NCBI RefSeq assembly: GCF_008929045.1
Contig: NZ_VFAH01000002.1
Span: forward strand, 124,001-188,000
DNA from: Noviherbaspirillum aerium
Lineage (GTDB): Bacteria; Pseudomonadota; Gammaproteobacteria; Burkholderiales; Burkholderiaceae_D
Length of the DNA: 64,000 bases
Reading direction: 5' to 3'
Below are positions 1 to 8,661 of the stretch, piece after piece. Each line of letters begins with the position of its first letter. The stretch's first letter is position 1. The notes beneath the pieces were generated by a model. The model ran no database searches. It was not told the DNA's origin and was given only the letters and a program-made list of their open reading frames with translations. The position numbers were made by a program, and so were the translations under genes.

Positions 1-1
1 G

Positions 2-676
2 ACCGGCGGATTGGTATCCTCCACCGCAACGACACTCAATTTTGCCCGCGCCAGCAGGAATGAAGCCGAGCCGGCCGACGGTCACGCAGTTACCGCCGGC
101 GTTCTCCTGGCGTGGCTGATCATGTTTGTACGGACTGCGGTGCTCGTTGCCTTCATTAATCCGGCAGTGCTTCAAACCATGTGGATTCCATTTGCGGCGA
201 TGGGAGGCGTCACCGCGGCTTTCGCCGGATGGCATTACTTTGCTGGCACGAAGCTCGCGGCAAAGCGCAAGCCGGATGCCGGCAAGACGCCCGAAACCGC
301 AGGCATGGCATTGCGCAACCCTTTTAGCCTTGGGGCCGCGATCCAGTTCGGTGTAGTGTTCGCCATGGTGCTGCTGGCAGTGAAATTTGCGCAGGAAAAT
401 GCTCCTGGGGTAGGCGTGTATGTCGTATCAGCACTGGCAGGCTCCGTCGACGTGGATGCCATCACGCTGTCTATCGCCGAAAGTACAAATGAATCCACCG
501 GTCAAACCCATGCCGCAACCGCGATCAGCATTGCGGCCCTCGCCAATACCGCGGTCAAATGCGCGATGGTCATTGTGCTCGGCACTGGTGCCGCCCGTCG
601 TCAGGTTGCGGTGGCCACGGCCGCGATCTTTCTGGCCGGCGGCGCCTGGTTGTGGCTCAAGGCCATGCTTCCTTGA
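2..676 (+). CDS. DUF4010 (MgtC-associated) membrane protein, 3' part
   Basis: The reading frame is open from base 2, so the gene starts left of the window; the TTG at 11 is internal because the codons before it continue the family sequence (TGGLVSSTATTL). What is visible is the C-terminal part of an integral membrane protein, about 220 residues with at least five hydrophobic segments. A charged loop (KRKPDAGKTPE) lies near residues 85-95. The GLVSSTATTLNFAR segment and the later GSVDVDAITLS segment are typical of the DUF4010 family, which is often joined to an MgtC/SapB domain that would lie upstream. The biochemical function of the family is not established. The stop at 674-676 is followed by a 56-bp gap to the convergent LysR gene. 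The family call is confident; any role in magnesium or metal homeostasis is only inference. Confidence 0.75.
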   Translation, partial: TGGLVSSTATTLNFARASRNEAEPADGHAVTAGVLLAWLIMFVRTAVLVAFINPAVLQTMWIPFAAMGGVTAAFAGWHYFAGTKLAAKRKPDAGKTPETAGMALRNPFSLGAAIQFGVVFAMVLLAVKFAQENAPGVGVYVVSALAGSVDVDAITLSIAESTNESTGQTHAATAISIAALANTAVKCAMVIVLGTGAARRQVAVATAAIFLAGGAWLWLKAMLP

Positions 677-732
677 GGACGCCCGTGGGGGCAAGTGAGT
701 ACTCCCCGAATGTTCCGTCCGCAAGCCTTCAT

Positions 733-1677
733 TCATCGATTCCAGGACCATTCGGCCACAGCCTGTTTCCCGGGCGTTGAGGCGGAAAAGGCGGCGGCAA
801 CGAAGTCGACAAAGGCACGAACCCGCGCTGCTGTCTGCACTTCATAGGGAAACACCGCATAAATGTCTGCCTGCGCGGTGTGCCAGTTCGGCAGTATCTG
901 CCGGAGCCTGCCGCTCTGGAGATATTTGGCGATGTCCCACTCGGCGCGCATCAGCACGCCATGCCCCTCAAGCGCCCAGTTCACCGCGATTTCTCCATCG
1001 TTCGTACTCAGGGAGCCGCGTACCTTGACTGTCTCGTCACGCTGTCCCGACTTGAGATGCCAGATGCCGTAGCCTTCCTCTCCCTGACGAATGCCGATGC
1101 AATTGTGCTGTTCAAGATCGCTTGGTACGCGCGGCGTGCCATGGCGATCCAGGTAGGACGGAGCCGCGCAGATGAGGCGACGGTTCGAAGCAATGCGGCG
1201 GGCGATGACGCGGGCGTCGGGCGGCTCGCCGAAACGGATACATACATCGTAGGCATCCTCCACCAGACTGGGCGGATTCACGGTGAGCTGCAATTGCACC
1301 TCGACTTCCGGATACTGCTTGACGAAATCCGATACGAGAGGCGCAATATGGCTGCGGCCGAAGCCGAGCGTGGCATTCACGCGGAGCTGTCCCTTGGGCG
1401 CCGTGACGGCATTGGCGATCATCTGCTCCATGTCGTCTATCTCCGCCAGAATGCGGCGGGCGTTGGCGAGATATATCTCGCCTTCGGGTGTCAGTCCTAT
1501 ACGTCGCGTGGTACGGTTGAGCAAGCGTGCGCCAAGCCTTGCTTCCAGCTGGTTCATGCGCTTGCTGACGGCAGCGGTGGTCAGGTTCAACTCCCTTGCC
1601 GCGGCAGAGAAACTGCCTGCACGCACCAGGACGCTGAAAAACGCCATCTCCGAAGGGGCGGAAACAGGAGTGGACAT
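733..1677 (-). CDS. LysR-family transcriptional regulator (DmlR-like)
   Basis: A 314-residue protein of normal LysR length. Residues about 5-65 form the winged HTH (FSVLVRAGSFSAAARELN, then AAVSKRMNQLEARLG), followed by the two-lobed effector-binding domain from about residue 90. The ATG at 1675-1677 gives a standard N-terminus. The gene is divergent from a tartrate/D-malate dehydrogenase gene with 100 bp between the starts, the usual arrangement for a LysR activator and its target; E. coli DmlR/DmlA is the known parallel. Two inverted repeats lie in the shared intergenic region and are annotated separately. Inferred role: activation of the neighbouring dehydrogenase in response to D-malate or tartrate. 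The LysR identity is certain; the effector is a guess from context. Confidence 0.9.
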   Translation of the reverse strand: MSTPVSAPSEMAFFSVLVRAGSFSAAARELNLTTAAVSKRMNQLEARLGARLLNRTTRRIGLTPEGEIYLANARRILAEIDDMEQMIANAVTAPKGQLRVNATLGFGRSHIAPLVSDFVKQYPEVEVQLQLTVNPPSLVEDAYDVCIRFGEPPDARVIARRIASNRRLICAAPSYLDRHGTPRVPSDLEQHNCIGIRQGEEGYGIWHLKSGQRDETVKVRGSLSTNDGEIAVNWALEGHGVLMRAEWDIAKYLQSGRLRQILPNWHTAQADIYAVFPYEVQTAARVRAFVDFVAAAFSASTPGKQAVAEWSWNR

Positions 1678-1689
1678 TGTTAACTCAAA

Positions 1690-1723
1690 GTTGATAATGG
1701 TTCAACTGTAGCGTGATCTACAG
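1690..1723. promoter_or_regulatory. Two adjoining inverted repeats in the LysR/dehydrogenase intergenic region
   Basis: GTTGA-N7-TCAAC (1690-1706) contains the T-N11-A type core expected of LysR sites. It directly abuts CTGTAG-N6-CTACAG (1706-1723). Both lie just upstream of the LysR start and 55-90 bp upstream of the dehydrogenase start, where an autoregulated LysR activator would bind. Binding is inferred from position and symmetry only. Confidence 0.5.
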
Positions 1724-1777
1724 CGTTTCGCAATCAGTATAGTAGGCCTACCGCAACCCCTCCATGAGACTCCCACG

Positions 1778-2869
1778 ATGAAGACCTACAAGATTGCATG
1801 CATCCCCGGCGACGGCATCGGCAAGGAAGTGATCCCGGCAGGCCAGACCGTACTGGAAGCCCTGGCTGCGACCCAAGACGCATTCCGTTTCGAATTCACT
1901 TCCTACGGCTGGGGCGGCGACTGGTATGGCCAGCATGGCGAAATGATGCCGGCAGATGGACTCGACAGCCTGCGCGACAAGGACGCCATCCTGTTCGGGT
2001 CGGCCGGCGATCCGCAAATTCCCGATCATGTGACCTTGTGGGGCTTGCGATTGAAGATCTGCCAGGGATTCGACCAGTATGCAAACGTACGCCCGACGCG
2101 CATCCTGCCCGGAATTGACGCGCCGTTGAAACGCTGCAGGCCAGAAGACCTCGACTGGGTAATCGTCCGCGAAAACTCCGAGGGTGAGTATGCCGGCGTG
2201 GGGGGACGCGCTCACCAGGGCCATCCGATCGAAGTGGCGACCGATGTCTCGATGATGACGCGCGCCGGCGTCGAAAGGATTATGCGCTACGCTTTCAAGC
2301 TGGCCCAGTCGCGTCCGCGCAAGCTGCTGACCGTCGTCACCAAGTCGAACGCCCAGCGCCATGCGATGGTGATGTGGGATGAAATCGCTCTCCAGATTTC
2401 CCGGGAATTCCCCGATGTGAAGTGGGACAAGGAACTGGTGGACGCCGCAACCGCGCGCATGGTCAACCGGCCGGCATCTCTCGATACCCTGGTGGCAACC
2501 AACCTGCATGCCGATATTCTGAGCGATCTGGCTGCCGCGCTGGCCGGCAGCCTTGGCATTGCTCCTACCGGAAATATCGATCCCGAACGCCGTTATCCGA
2601 GCATGTTCGAACCTATCCACGGATCGGCATTCGACATCATGGGCAAGGGACTGGCCAACCCGGTCGGAACGTTCTGGAGCTGCGTCATGCTTCTCGAACA
2701 CCTCGGCGAAACACAGGCGGCTCGCAGCTTGATGGCAGCCGTGGAACAAGTGACCGCCGATCCGGCTCTCCATACCGGTGACCTCGGCGGCAAGGCGACG
2801 ACGGTGCAGGTAACCGATGCAGTCTGCGGCCGCATCCGCGGCAGCGGAGCCGGAGCCAAGGCGGCTTAA
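1778..2869 (+). CDS. ttuC: Tartrate dehydrogenase / D-malate dehydrogenase (decarboxylating)
   Basis: A 363-residue member of the isocitrate/isopropylmalate dehydrogenase family, the normal length for TtuC/DmlA. The N-terminus has the family nucleotide-binding start (IACIPGDGIGKEV). RENSEGEYAG near residue 130, VTKSNAQRHA near 190 and HADILSDLAAALAGSLG near 245-260 supply substrate, metal and catalytic residues; GNIDPERRYPSMFEPIHGSA is the conserved NAD-binding region. It should oxidise D-malate or L-tartrate with NAD, with decarboxylation to pyruvate or further products in the cytosol. 3-isopropylmalate dehydrogenase (LeuB) is less likely: the FGSAGDP and WGLRLKICQGFDQYANVRP segments are of the tartrate/malate type and no leu genes are near. 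Divergent from a LysR regulator that probably controls it. Confidence 0.88.
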   Translation: MKTYKIACIPGDGIGKEVIPAGQTVLEALAATQDAFRFEFTSYGWGGDWYGQHGEMMPADGLDSLRDKDAILFGSAGDPQIPDHVTLWGLRLKICQGFDQYANVRPTRILPGIDAPLKRCRPEDLDWVIVRENSEGEYAGVGGRAHQGHPIEVATDVSMMTRAGVERIMRYAFKLAQSRPRKLLTVVTKSNAQRHAMVMWDEIALQISREFPDVKWDKELVDAATARMVNRPASLDTLVATNLHADILSDLAAALAGSLGIAPTGNIDPERRYPSMFEPIHGSAFDIMGKGLANPVGTFWSCVMLLEHLGETQAARSLMAAVEQVTADPALHTGDLGGKATTVQVTDAVCGRIRGSGAGAKAA

Positions 2870-2979
2870 GCGCAAGCACGGGCGAAACAAGAAGCCGCAA
2901 ACCCCTCCGCCGCTCAGGTGACGAAGGGGATGCGGCGGGGGCATCACGCATTGCCGCATTGACATTAAACGTTTCCCTA

Positions 2980-3048
2980 TTGCATTGCACAATAAAAACA
3001 TTGAAAGTCTGCGTAATGTCTTTATACTGGCCGTCTTGCACTGCACAA
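2980..3048 (+). promoter_or_regulatory. phaP promoter with two PhaR-type operator repeats
   Basis: TTGAAA (3001-3006), a 16-bp spacer and TATACT (3023-3028) form a strong sigma-70 promoter. A 13-bp element TTGCA(T/C)TGCACAA occurs at 2980-2992, upstream of the -35, and again at 3036-3048, over the expected start point; the copies differ at one base. A partial third copy, TTTGCACTTG, follows near 3064. In Ralstonia and Paracoccus, PhaR represses phaP from TGC-rich sites of this sort; that PhaR binds here is inference. Confidence 0.6.
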
Positions 3049-3100
3049 AATCCAGTTTAGTCCCTTTGCACTTGTCCCTTTTGCCCTAAGGAATAAATCA

Positions 3101-3757
3101 ATGTTTCCCATGAACGACCAATTCGCAACTTTCTTTCAAACCTTTCAGCCTGCAAATGCCCAGTTCGCCAATGTGTTCCAGAATCTGGGACCTGCCAACG
3201 AACAATTCCTGGGCACGGCCAAGGCCAACGCTGAAAAGCAATTGGCGTTCTTCACGACATTGACCGAAGCCGTTGTCGACGGCATGAGCAAGGTAGCCGA
3301 ACTCAACATCAATGCCTGCAAGGCGTCGCTGGAAGAGTCGAAGACAGTTACGGCCCAGCTGCTTGCTGCAAAAGAACCGCAGGAAGCCCTGCAGCTGATC
3401 ACGGCACTGCAGCAGCCGACCCTGACGAAGGTCACGGCCTACAACCGCCATCTCGCTGATATCGCATCGGGTACGCAAACCGCGTTGACCACTGCGATTC
3501 AGGCGCAAGCCAAGGAAGCCTCCCGCCAGTTCACCGAGGCAGTCGAGGGTGCCGCCAAGAATGCGCCGGCCGGCTCCGAGAACGTCGTTGCGATGATGAA
3601 GACAGCCATCGCCAATGCCAGCGCGGGTTACGACCAGATCAACAAGGCCACACGGCAGGCAACCGAGGTCGTTCAGGCCAATGTTGCAGCATCTGTCGAC
3701 CAGGCGACCAAGGTAGCCGAACAAGTAGCAGCGACTGCGGCACGCACTCGCAAGTAA
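3101..3757 (+). CDS. phaP: Phasin family protein (PHB granule-associated)
   Basis: A 218-residue protein, mostly amphipathic helix, with the phasin_2 organisation: MNDQFATFFQTFQPANAQFANVF-like N-terminus, a central helical region (about residues 40-170) and an alanine-, threonine- and glutamine-rich tail ending in TAARTRK. Phasins coat poly-3-hydroxybutyrate granules and limit their fusion. The start is supported by AAGGAATAAATC before the ATG. The gene is monocistronic, with its own promoter and a clear terminator, which is usual for an abundant phasin. No other PHB genes are in the window, so regulation would be in trans, probably by PhaR. Confidence 0.9.
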   Translation: MFPMNDQFATFFQTFQPANAQFANVFQNLGPANEQFLGTAKANAEKQLAFFTTLTEAVVDGMSKVAELNINACKASLEESKTVTAQLLAAKEPQEALQLITALQQPTLTKVTAYNRHLADIASGTQTALTTAIQAQAKEASRQFTEAVEGAAKNAPAGSENVVAMMKTAIANASAGYDQINKATRQATEVVQANVAASVDQATKVAEQVAATAARTRK

Positions 3758-3777
3758 TTGCCGCATCCGCAGGAAAT

Positions 3778-3806
3778 CGAGGCCGCATTGCGGCCTTTTT
3801 CTTTTG
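3778..3806 (+). terminator. Rho-independent terminator after phaP
   Basis: GGCCGC, ATT loop, GCGGCC, then TTTTTCTTTT, beginning about 20 bp after the phaP stop. The GC stem followed by a T run makes this the clearest intrinsic terminator in the window. Confidence 0.85.
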
Positions 3807-4034
3807 TGCCGGAAGCGCCCTGCAACCCCGCAGTGAATATGGCACGGCCTGTCGATCCGAGAGGGATGAAGAGTCATCTGTCCTTCATCAGCACAGGCGC
3901 CGCCTGTCGATACCAACCGCCGCTGGCGCATGGGAACGGAAAACGGTAGTGCGGTCGTTGCCGGCGACCAGGCTTGCACATCATTTCTGGCCTGTTAACC
4001 CTATTCGGCGAACCCATTCAAACAAGAGGCACTC

Positions 4035-6638
4035 ATGATCAGCCCCAGTGTCCAGGAACTGCAGCTGTGTGTCGCACGGCTGGAAAAGATCTGTGAAGAA
4101 CAATCTGCTGCCTTGGCATCGGCCGAATTGTCATTGGCCCGCACGCAAGCCCAACTCGACGAAGTCGCGCATATTTATCAGACCACCTTTGATCTTGCAG
4201 CGATAGGTATTGCTCATGTGACGCCGGAAGGAAAATGGCTGCGCGTCAATCCCTTCCTCTGTGACATGCTCGGCTATAGCCGTGAAGAGCTGACGACCAA
4301 GACATTTCAGGAACTGACTTATCCTGGCGACCTGGCGCTCGATTTGCAGCTGCTGTCGGGACTAATGGATGACGAAAGCGGCGATACCCAGAATAACAAT
4401 CGCTCGTCCTACTCGGTTCAAAAGCGCTACGTCACGAAAAGGGGCGATCCCGTCTGGGCACATCTCAGCGTCTCTCTGGTTCGCGACGCGGATGGTTTGC
4501 CCAGCTACTTCATCGGCGTCATCAAGAATATCGATGCACGCATACGGGCACAGGAACAAGGAGAACAGATCCGGGCGCGCTTGAAGGCCGTCCTCGACAG
4601 CCTCAGCGAGGGGGTGCTTGTCTATTCGGACAAGGGCAAGCTGCTCGAAACCAATCCCGCCGCCACGCGACTGTTCGAGTATCAGACGCAGGCCGACATT
4701 CGATCGGCATCCAGTGTCCTGACGGATATCTTCGAGGCCACGACACTGGACGGCCTGCCAATCCCTATGGAGGACTGGCCTGTTTCCAAATTGCTGCGCG
4801 GCGAGACGGTCGCGAATGTCGAAATGGTCGTGTGCCGCCGCAACTCCGGCAAGTCATGGATCGCCAGCGTTTCCGGCACGCTGGTGGAGCATTCCCAGTT
4901 GCCGGGGCCGCTGGCGGTCCTGACCTTCAAGGACATCACCAAACGCATGATGGCGGAAACCGCCTTGCGAGTCAGCGAGCAACGATTGCGCCTGGCCTTC
5001 GATCATATCCCCGACATGGTCATGATCTATGACACCGACCAGCGCATCCAGTATGCCAATCTGGCCGCTGCCTATACCATAGGCAAGAGCGATGCGGAGT
5101 TGATCGGCCAGCATGCCAGAAACGCCCCGGCCGATTCGATTCTCAACCTGTGGCGGCCCTTGCTTGAAGCAACGCTCGCATCCGCCACGCTGCAAGCGAA
5201 CGACTTTGAATTCACTACCGCAATCGGCCCGCGCAACTTGAGGGTCACCTGCGTCCCCATTACCGAAGGTAGCCAGGCGGTCAGGGAAATCATGGTCATC
5301 TGCCATGACTATAGCGAACGGCGACAGGCCGAAGAAAAAGTTCGGCAGGCCGCCTTGCACGATCCCTTGACGGCGCTGCCGAACCGGGCCCTTCTTTATG
5401 AATATGCGCGGCATGCGTTTGCCGCCGCGAATCGCGCCGGGCATGAAGTCTCGGTGCTCTTCATCGATCTGGACCGCTTCAAGCCGATCAATGATGTGCA
5501 CGGCCACGAGGTAGGCGATATGGTGCTGCGCCAGGTCGCCAGCCGCTTGAGACGCAGCATGCGGGGTGAAGACATCGTGTTCAGGCTGGGTGGCGACGAG
5601 TTCCTCGCGCTCGTGCCTCATCACGGAGAAGAGACCGCCGGTGAAAAGGTCGCACAGCATTTAATGGAGGCAATCAGCCGCCCATACCATGTGGGATCGG
5701 TGGAAGCCTCATTGTCTTGCTCCATTGGCATCAGCATCTATCCGCGCAACGGCGTTGACGTGGACATGCTGATCGGCCATGCGGATGCAGCCATGTACAT
5801 TGCCAAGCAAATGGGCCGCAACACCATTCAGCTATATACGTCTTCCCTCGCCGAGCGCGTGTACATGCAGTCCCTCATCGAGGAAGGCATAAAGAACGCT
5901 CTCAAGCGCAATGAGTTTTCTCTCTATTACCAGCCATTGGTCGATATGGAGACAAGCCAGGTGGTCAGCGTGGAAGCGCTCCTGCGCTGGCCAAGCAATG
6001 GAATGGGGCCCGACCGCTTCATTCATGTGGCGGAAGTCACGGGACTGATCGGGCGTCTCGGAGAGTGGGTCTTCTCCGAAGCATGTCGCCAGCATGCGGC
6101 CTGGATCAGGGAAGGCTTGCCGGCTATTCCGATCGCCGTCAATGTGTCGCCGATGCAGTTCAAGAAGAAGGATTTCGCTGCGTATCTTGAGGAGACGATG
6201 CATGATCACCGCATTGCATCGGACGGAGTACAGATCGAGCTGACCGAAACCGCCGTCATGGAAGACATCGACCATGCGATCGTGATGCTCGATCGGCTGC
6301 GCCGCAATGGCATCAAGATCTCGCTTGACGATTTCGGCACCGGCTACTCAAGCCTGAACTACCTGAGCCGCCTGCCGCTTGACAAAATCAAGGTGGATAA
6401 ATCTTTCGTGCACCGGCTTCAGGAAGATACGACGAGCCGCGCAATCATTGAGGCCATTATTGCGATGGGCCGCACACTTGAACTTGAGATCGTTGCCGAG
6501 GGAATCGAATCGGCCTCGACCCTGCATTACCTGCGCAGTCACGGCTGCCACCAGGCACAAGGGTATTATGTCTGCAAGCCTGTCGCGGGAAAGCAGTTTG
6601 CCGCATGGTACCGTCACTATTCTGCCGCCCTGCACTGA
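4035..6638 (+). CDS. PAS-GGDEF-EAL c-di-GMP cyclase/phosphodiesterase
   Basis: An 867-residue soluble protein with no membrane segment. A short N-terminal coiled coil (residues about 5-45) precedes three PAS-type domains (about 50-170, 185-300 and 310-435), a GGDEF domain (about 440-600, motif LGGDEF near 519) and an EAL domain (about 620-860, motif EALLRW near 646). The cyclase has an RGED I-site five residues before its GGDEF, so product inhibition is expected. The EAL half keeps its metal and substrate residues (NVS, ELTE, DDFGTGYSSL, KVDKSF, AEGIE, QGYY), so both activities may be present. It should make or degrade c-di-GMP in response to a cytosolic signal sensed by PAS. It is monocistronic, with a hairpin following it. 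Confidence 0.92.
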   Translation: MISPSVQELQLCVARLEKICEEQSAALASAELSLARTQAQLDEVAHIYQTTFDLAAIGIAHVTPEGKWLRVNPFLCDMLGYSREELTTKTFQELTYPGDLALDLQLLSGLMDDESGDTQNNNRSSYSVQKRYVTKRGDPVWAHLSVSLVRDADGLPSYFIGVIKNIDARIRAQEQGEQIRARLKAVLDSLSEGVLVYSDKGKLLETNPAATRLFEYQTQADIRSASSVLTDIFEATTLDGLPIPMEDWPVSKLLRGETVANVEMVVCRRNSGKSWIASVSGTLVEHSQLPGPLAVLTFKDITKRMMAETALRVSEQRLRLAFDHIPDMVMIYDTDQRIQYANLAAAYTIGKSDAELIGQHARNAPADSILNLWRPLLEATLASATLQANDFEFTTAIGPRNLRVTCVPITEGSQAVREIMVICHDYSERRQAEEKVRQAALHDPLTALPNRALLYEYARHAFAAANRAGHEVSVLFIDLDRFKPINDVHGHEVGDMVLRQVASRLRRSMRGEDIVFRLGGDEFLALVPHHGEETAGEKVAQHLMEAISRPYHVGSVEASLSCSIGISIYPRNGVDVDMLIGHADAAMYIAKQMGRNTIQLYTSSLAERVYMQSLIEEGIKNALKRNEFSLYYQPLVDMETSQVVSVEALLRWPSNGMGPDRFIHVAEVTGLIGRLGEWVFSEACRQHAAWIREGLPAIPIAVNVSPMQFKKKDFAAYLEETMHDHRIASDGVQIELTETAVMEDIDHAIVMLDRLRRNGIKISLDDFGTGYSSLNYLSRLPLDKIKVDKSFVHRLQEDTTSRAIIEAIIAMGRTLELEIVAEGIESASTLHYLRSHGCHQAQGYYVCKPVAGKQFAAWYRHYSAALH

Positions 6639-6689
6639 GCGGCTCGCCCTGTTCGCTTCCCTGGATTCCAGAAACAAGGCTTCAAGATG

Positions 6690-6724
6690 CTCATGCCGCG
6701 GCGAGCCGGGGTATGCGGCATGAG
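6690..6724. terminator. Hairpin between convergent c-di-GMP genes
   Basis: CTCATGCCGC (6690-6699) pairs perfectly with GCGGCATGAG (6715-6724) over a 15-nt loop, between the 3' ends of two convergent genes. There is no T run, so factor-independent activity is uncertain. Confidence 0.5.
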
Positions 6725-6790
6725 TGCAGTGAGCGGTCAACAGACCCGCCTGACGCATCGATGCCGATGATCCGGAGAAGCGAATGTCTT

Positions 6791-8101
6791 CTAGGAGGCT
6801 GATGAGTTCAAGTGAACATCGGCCTCCTCCACAGTCGCTGTAACGCGTCCCTTTTCCCCTCCGTCTGGATTCATGGCGAACCGATACTGATTCTTCCCGC
6901 TGTTTTTTGCCTGGTTCAGCGCCTGATCCGCGACATGCATCAGTTCACCGGGGTTGGTTCCGCAATGCGGATACAGACTGATCCCGATGCTTGCCGATAC
7001 TTTGACAGTAGCGCCATTGATCGAATAGGGTTTAGAAATGGCCTCGACAAGCGTATTGGCGATTTGCGCCGCCGTACCCGCCTCGTGCAGTTCGGGAACG
7101 ACAACGATGAATTCGTCGCCGCCGATGCGAGCCACCGTATCGCTCGCGCGGACCGCCGCCTTCAGTCGCCGCGCCACATGCTGCAGCAAGACATCGCCGA
7201 CATCATGACCGATCGTATCATTCACTTTCTTGAAGCCGTCAAGGTCCATATACATGACGGCAAGCGACTGACCTTCCCTCGCTGCGTGATCAATCTGGAC
7301 TTCCAGCCTATCCTGGAGCAGCCTGCGGTTGGCGAGGCCCGTGAGCGCATCATGATTGGCCAGGTGACGCATTTCATCCTGGGACCTCGCGGCCTGCTCC
7401 ACGATTCTCCTTACCCGGCGATACTGCCACACCGCGCCCGCGAACAGGAAAAAGGTAACCAGGACAAGCATGCCCCACAATTTGCCCTGAGCCTTGTCGC
7501 GCACACGCAGCGCCTCATTGAGGAGCATGTTTTCGCGGCTTTCCATTTCTTTCAGTACGGCGTTGATGCGCTCGGTCTCGAGATTGTCCTGATCGGCCGA
7601 CATCAACAGTTGCGCCGACTGCATGCTCCCTGATTCACGCACTGTCACAAGGAAGTGCAAGGTATCGAGCTTGGCATCAACCAGTTTCTCAAGCTTCGCC
7701 GCTTTTTCCTTCTGAATTGGATCGCTTGACGCCAGTGCATGAATCAGATCGGTAGTCCAGCGTGCCTCTTCCACGGCACGGAGATAGGCTGTGACAGCGA
7801 TTTCACTGCCCACGATATAGCCGCGTTCGCCCTTTTCAGCTTCGGTGAGATGAGTCTGAAGCCGGTTCAGTGTGGCGATCACTTCATGATTGCGCGCTTT
7901 GAGCATCGCGGTACTTCTGAAATCGGAAGTGATGCTTAACATTGACCAGCCGATCAGGATGGCGAGCAGGCTGGCCAGTCCGATGCCGGAAACCAGCGTC
8001 ATGAGAGCCATCCGATGCTGCGTCGCGGGTCCCGCCCGCTCCTTGCGGCCGGTTGCAGGAAGAATCCCGCCACTACCAGTATGCCAATAATGCGATTTCA
8101 T
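6791..8101 (-). CDS. CHASE3-domain diguanylate cyclase
   Basis: A membrane-bound GGDEF protein of 436 residues from the preferred start. A transmembrane helix (about residues 32-54) is followed by a helical CHASE3-type periplasmic domain (about 55-195, with LTEAEKGERGYIVGSE), a second transmembrane helix (GKLWGMLVLVTFFLFAGAV), a short signalling helix and a GGDEF domain with intact IGGDEF and an RASD I-site five residues before it. It should synthesise c-di-GMP in response to an extracytoplasmic cue. I prefer the ATG at 8099-8101 because AAGAGGC precedes it; an in-frame ATG six codons upstream (to 8119) has no ribosome-binding site. It is convergent with the PAS-GGDEF-EAL gene but shares no promoter with it. 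Confidence 0.9.
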   Translation of the reverse strand: MKSHYWHTGSGGILPATGRKERAGPATQHRMALMTLVSGIGLASLLAILIGWSMLSITSDFRSTAMLKARNHEVIATLNRLQTHLTEAEKGERGYIVGSEIAVTAYLRAVEEARWTTDLIHALASSDPIQKEKAAKLEKLVDAKLDTLHFLVTVRESGSMQSAQLLMSADQDNLETERINAVLKEMESRENMLLNEALRVRDKAQGKLWGMLVLVTFFLFAGAVWQYRRVRRIVEQAARSQDEMRHLANHDALTGLANRRLLQDRLEVQIDHAAREGQSLAVMYMDLDGFKKVNDTIGHDVGDVLLQHVARRLKAAVRASDTVARIGGDEFIVVVPELHEAGTAAQIANTLVEAISKPYSINGATVKVSASIGISLYPHCGTNPGELMHVADQALNQAKNSGKNQYRFAMNPDGGEKGRVTATVEEADVHLNSSAS

Positions 8102-8119
8102 ACTGCCTCTTTCCTTCAT

Positions 8120-8661
8120 GTCATGGTGGAGACAAGCCTGACATCTCGTCGCCTTGTTTCGACAAGTGTAGCCAAGGTTTCCTACCAGACATTGACCTAA
8201 GGAAATAGTTTCGCTTTTTACACAATTTGTTACTTATCAGGCAGCTATCTGAAGTGGTATCGCCGGTAGAGAAACCAGTCCTTTCTTTCTCTTTCAGGCC
8301 CTGTTTCCGCATGCAGATGCTGGCTTCATCTTGGTTTCGAGCTTTGTTTGACCACGGTGCGCATAGTGGCATTGCCGCCGCCGGAATCGGGCGAAACAAG
8401 AATAGGACGAAGCCCGCGAACGAGGCAAGCCGCATTGTTCAAGGGGGAGATGTCGCGTCACAGCCGATGCTGCCCTGCCGATATGTGCGGACCACCGCCG
8501 CCGCGCTTGCCAGCCGCATGCATTATTCGGAGTAATGCCAGTCTGCGGGCATTGCGTGTCGAAGGGGATTGATGCAGTAAGGAAGGATGGGCATGCGCCT
8601 GGCGGCCGCCCGACGCAGCGAATGCGCCGCGTCCTTCAGGCAGGACCGCTTCCTTGCATTT
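8120..8661. other. 542-bp intergenic region with no recognisable gene
   Basis: This lies upstream of the CHASE3 cyclase and downstream of the FixJ-type regulator, both on the minus strand. Open frames here are short and without family resemblance or ribosome-binding sites. The stretch nearest the cyclase (about 8190-8240) is AT-rich and is the likely promoter region, but no convincing -35/-10 pair stands out. Confidence 0.5.

Noticed and set aside
1748-3046. A 432-codon minus-strand frame over the tartrate dehydrogenase gene
   Set aside because: Antisense shadow; it also crosses the phaP promoter.
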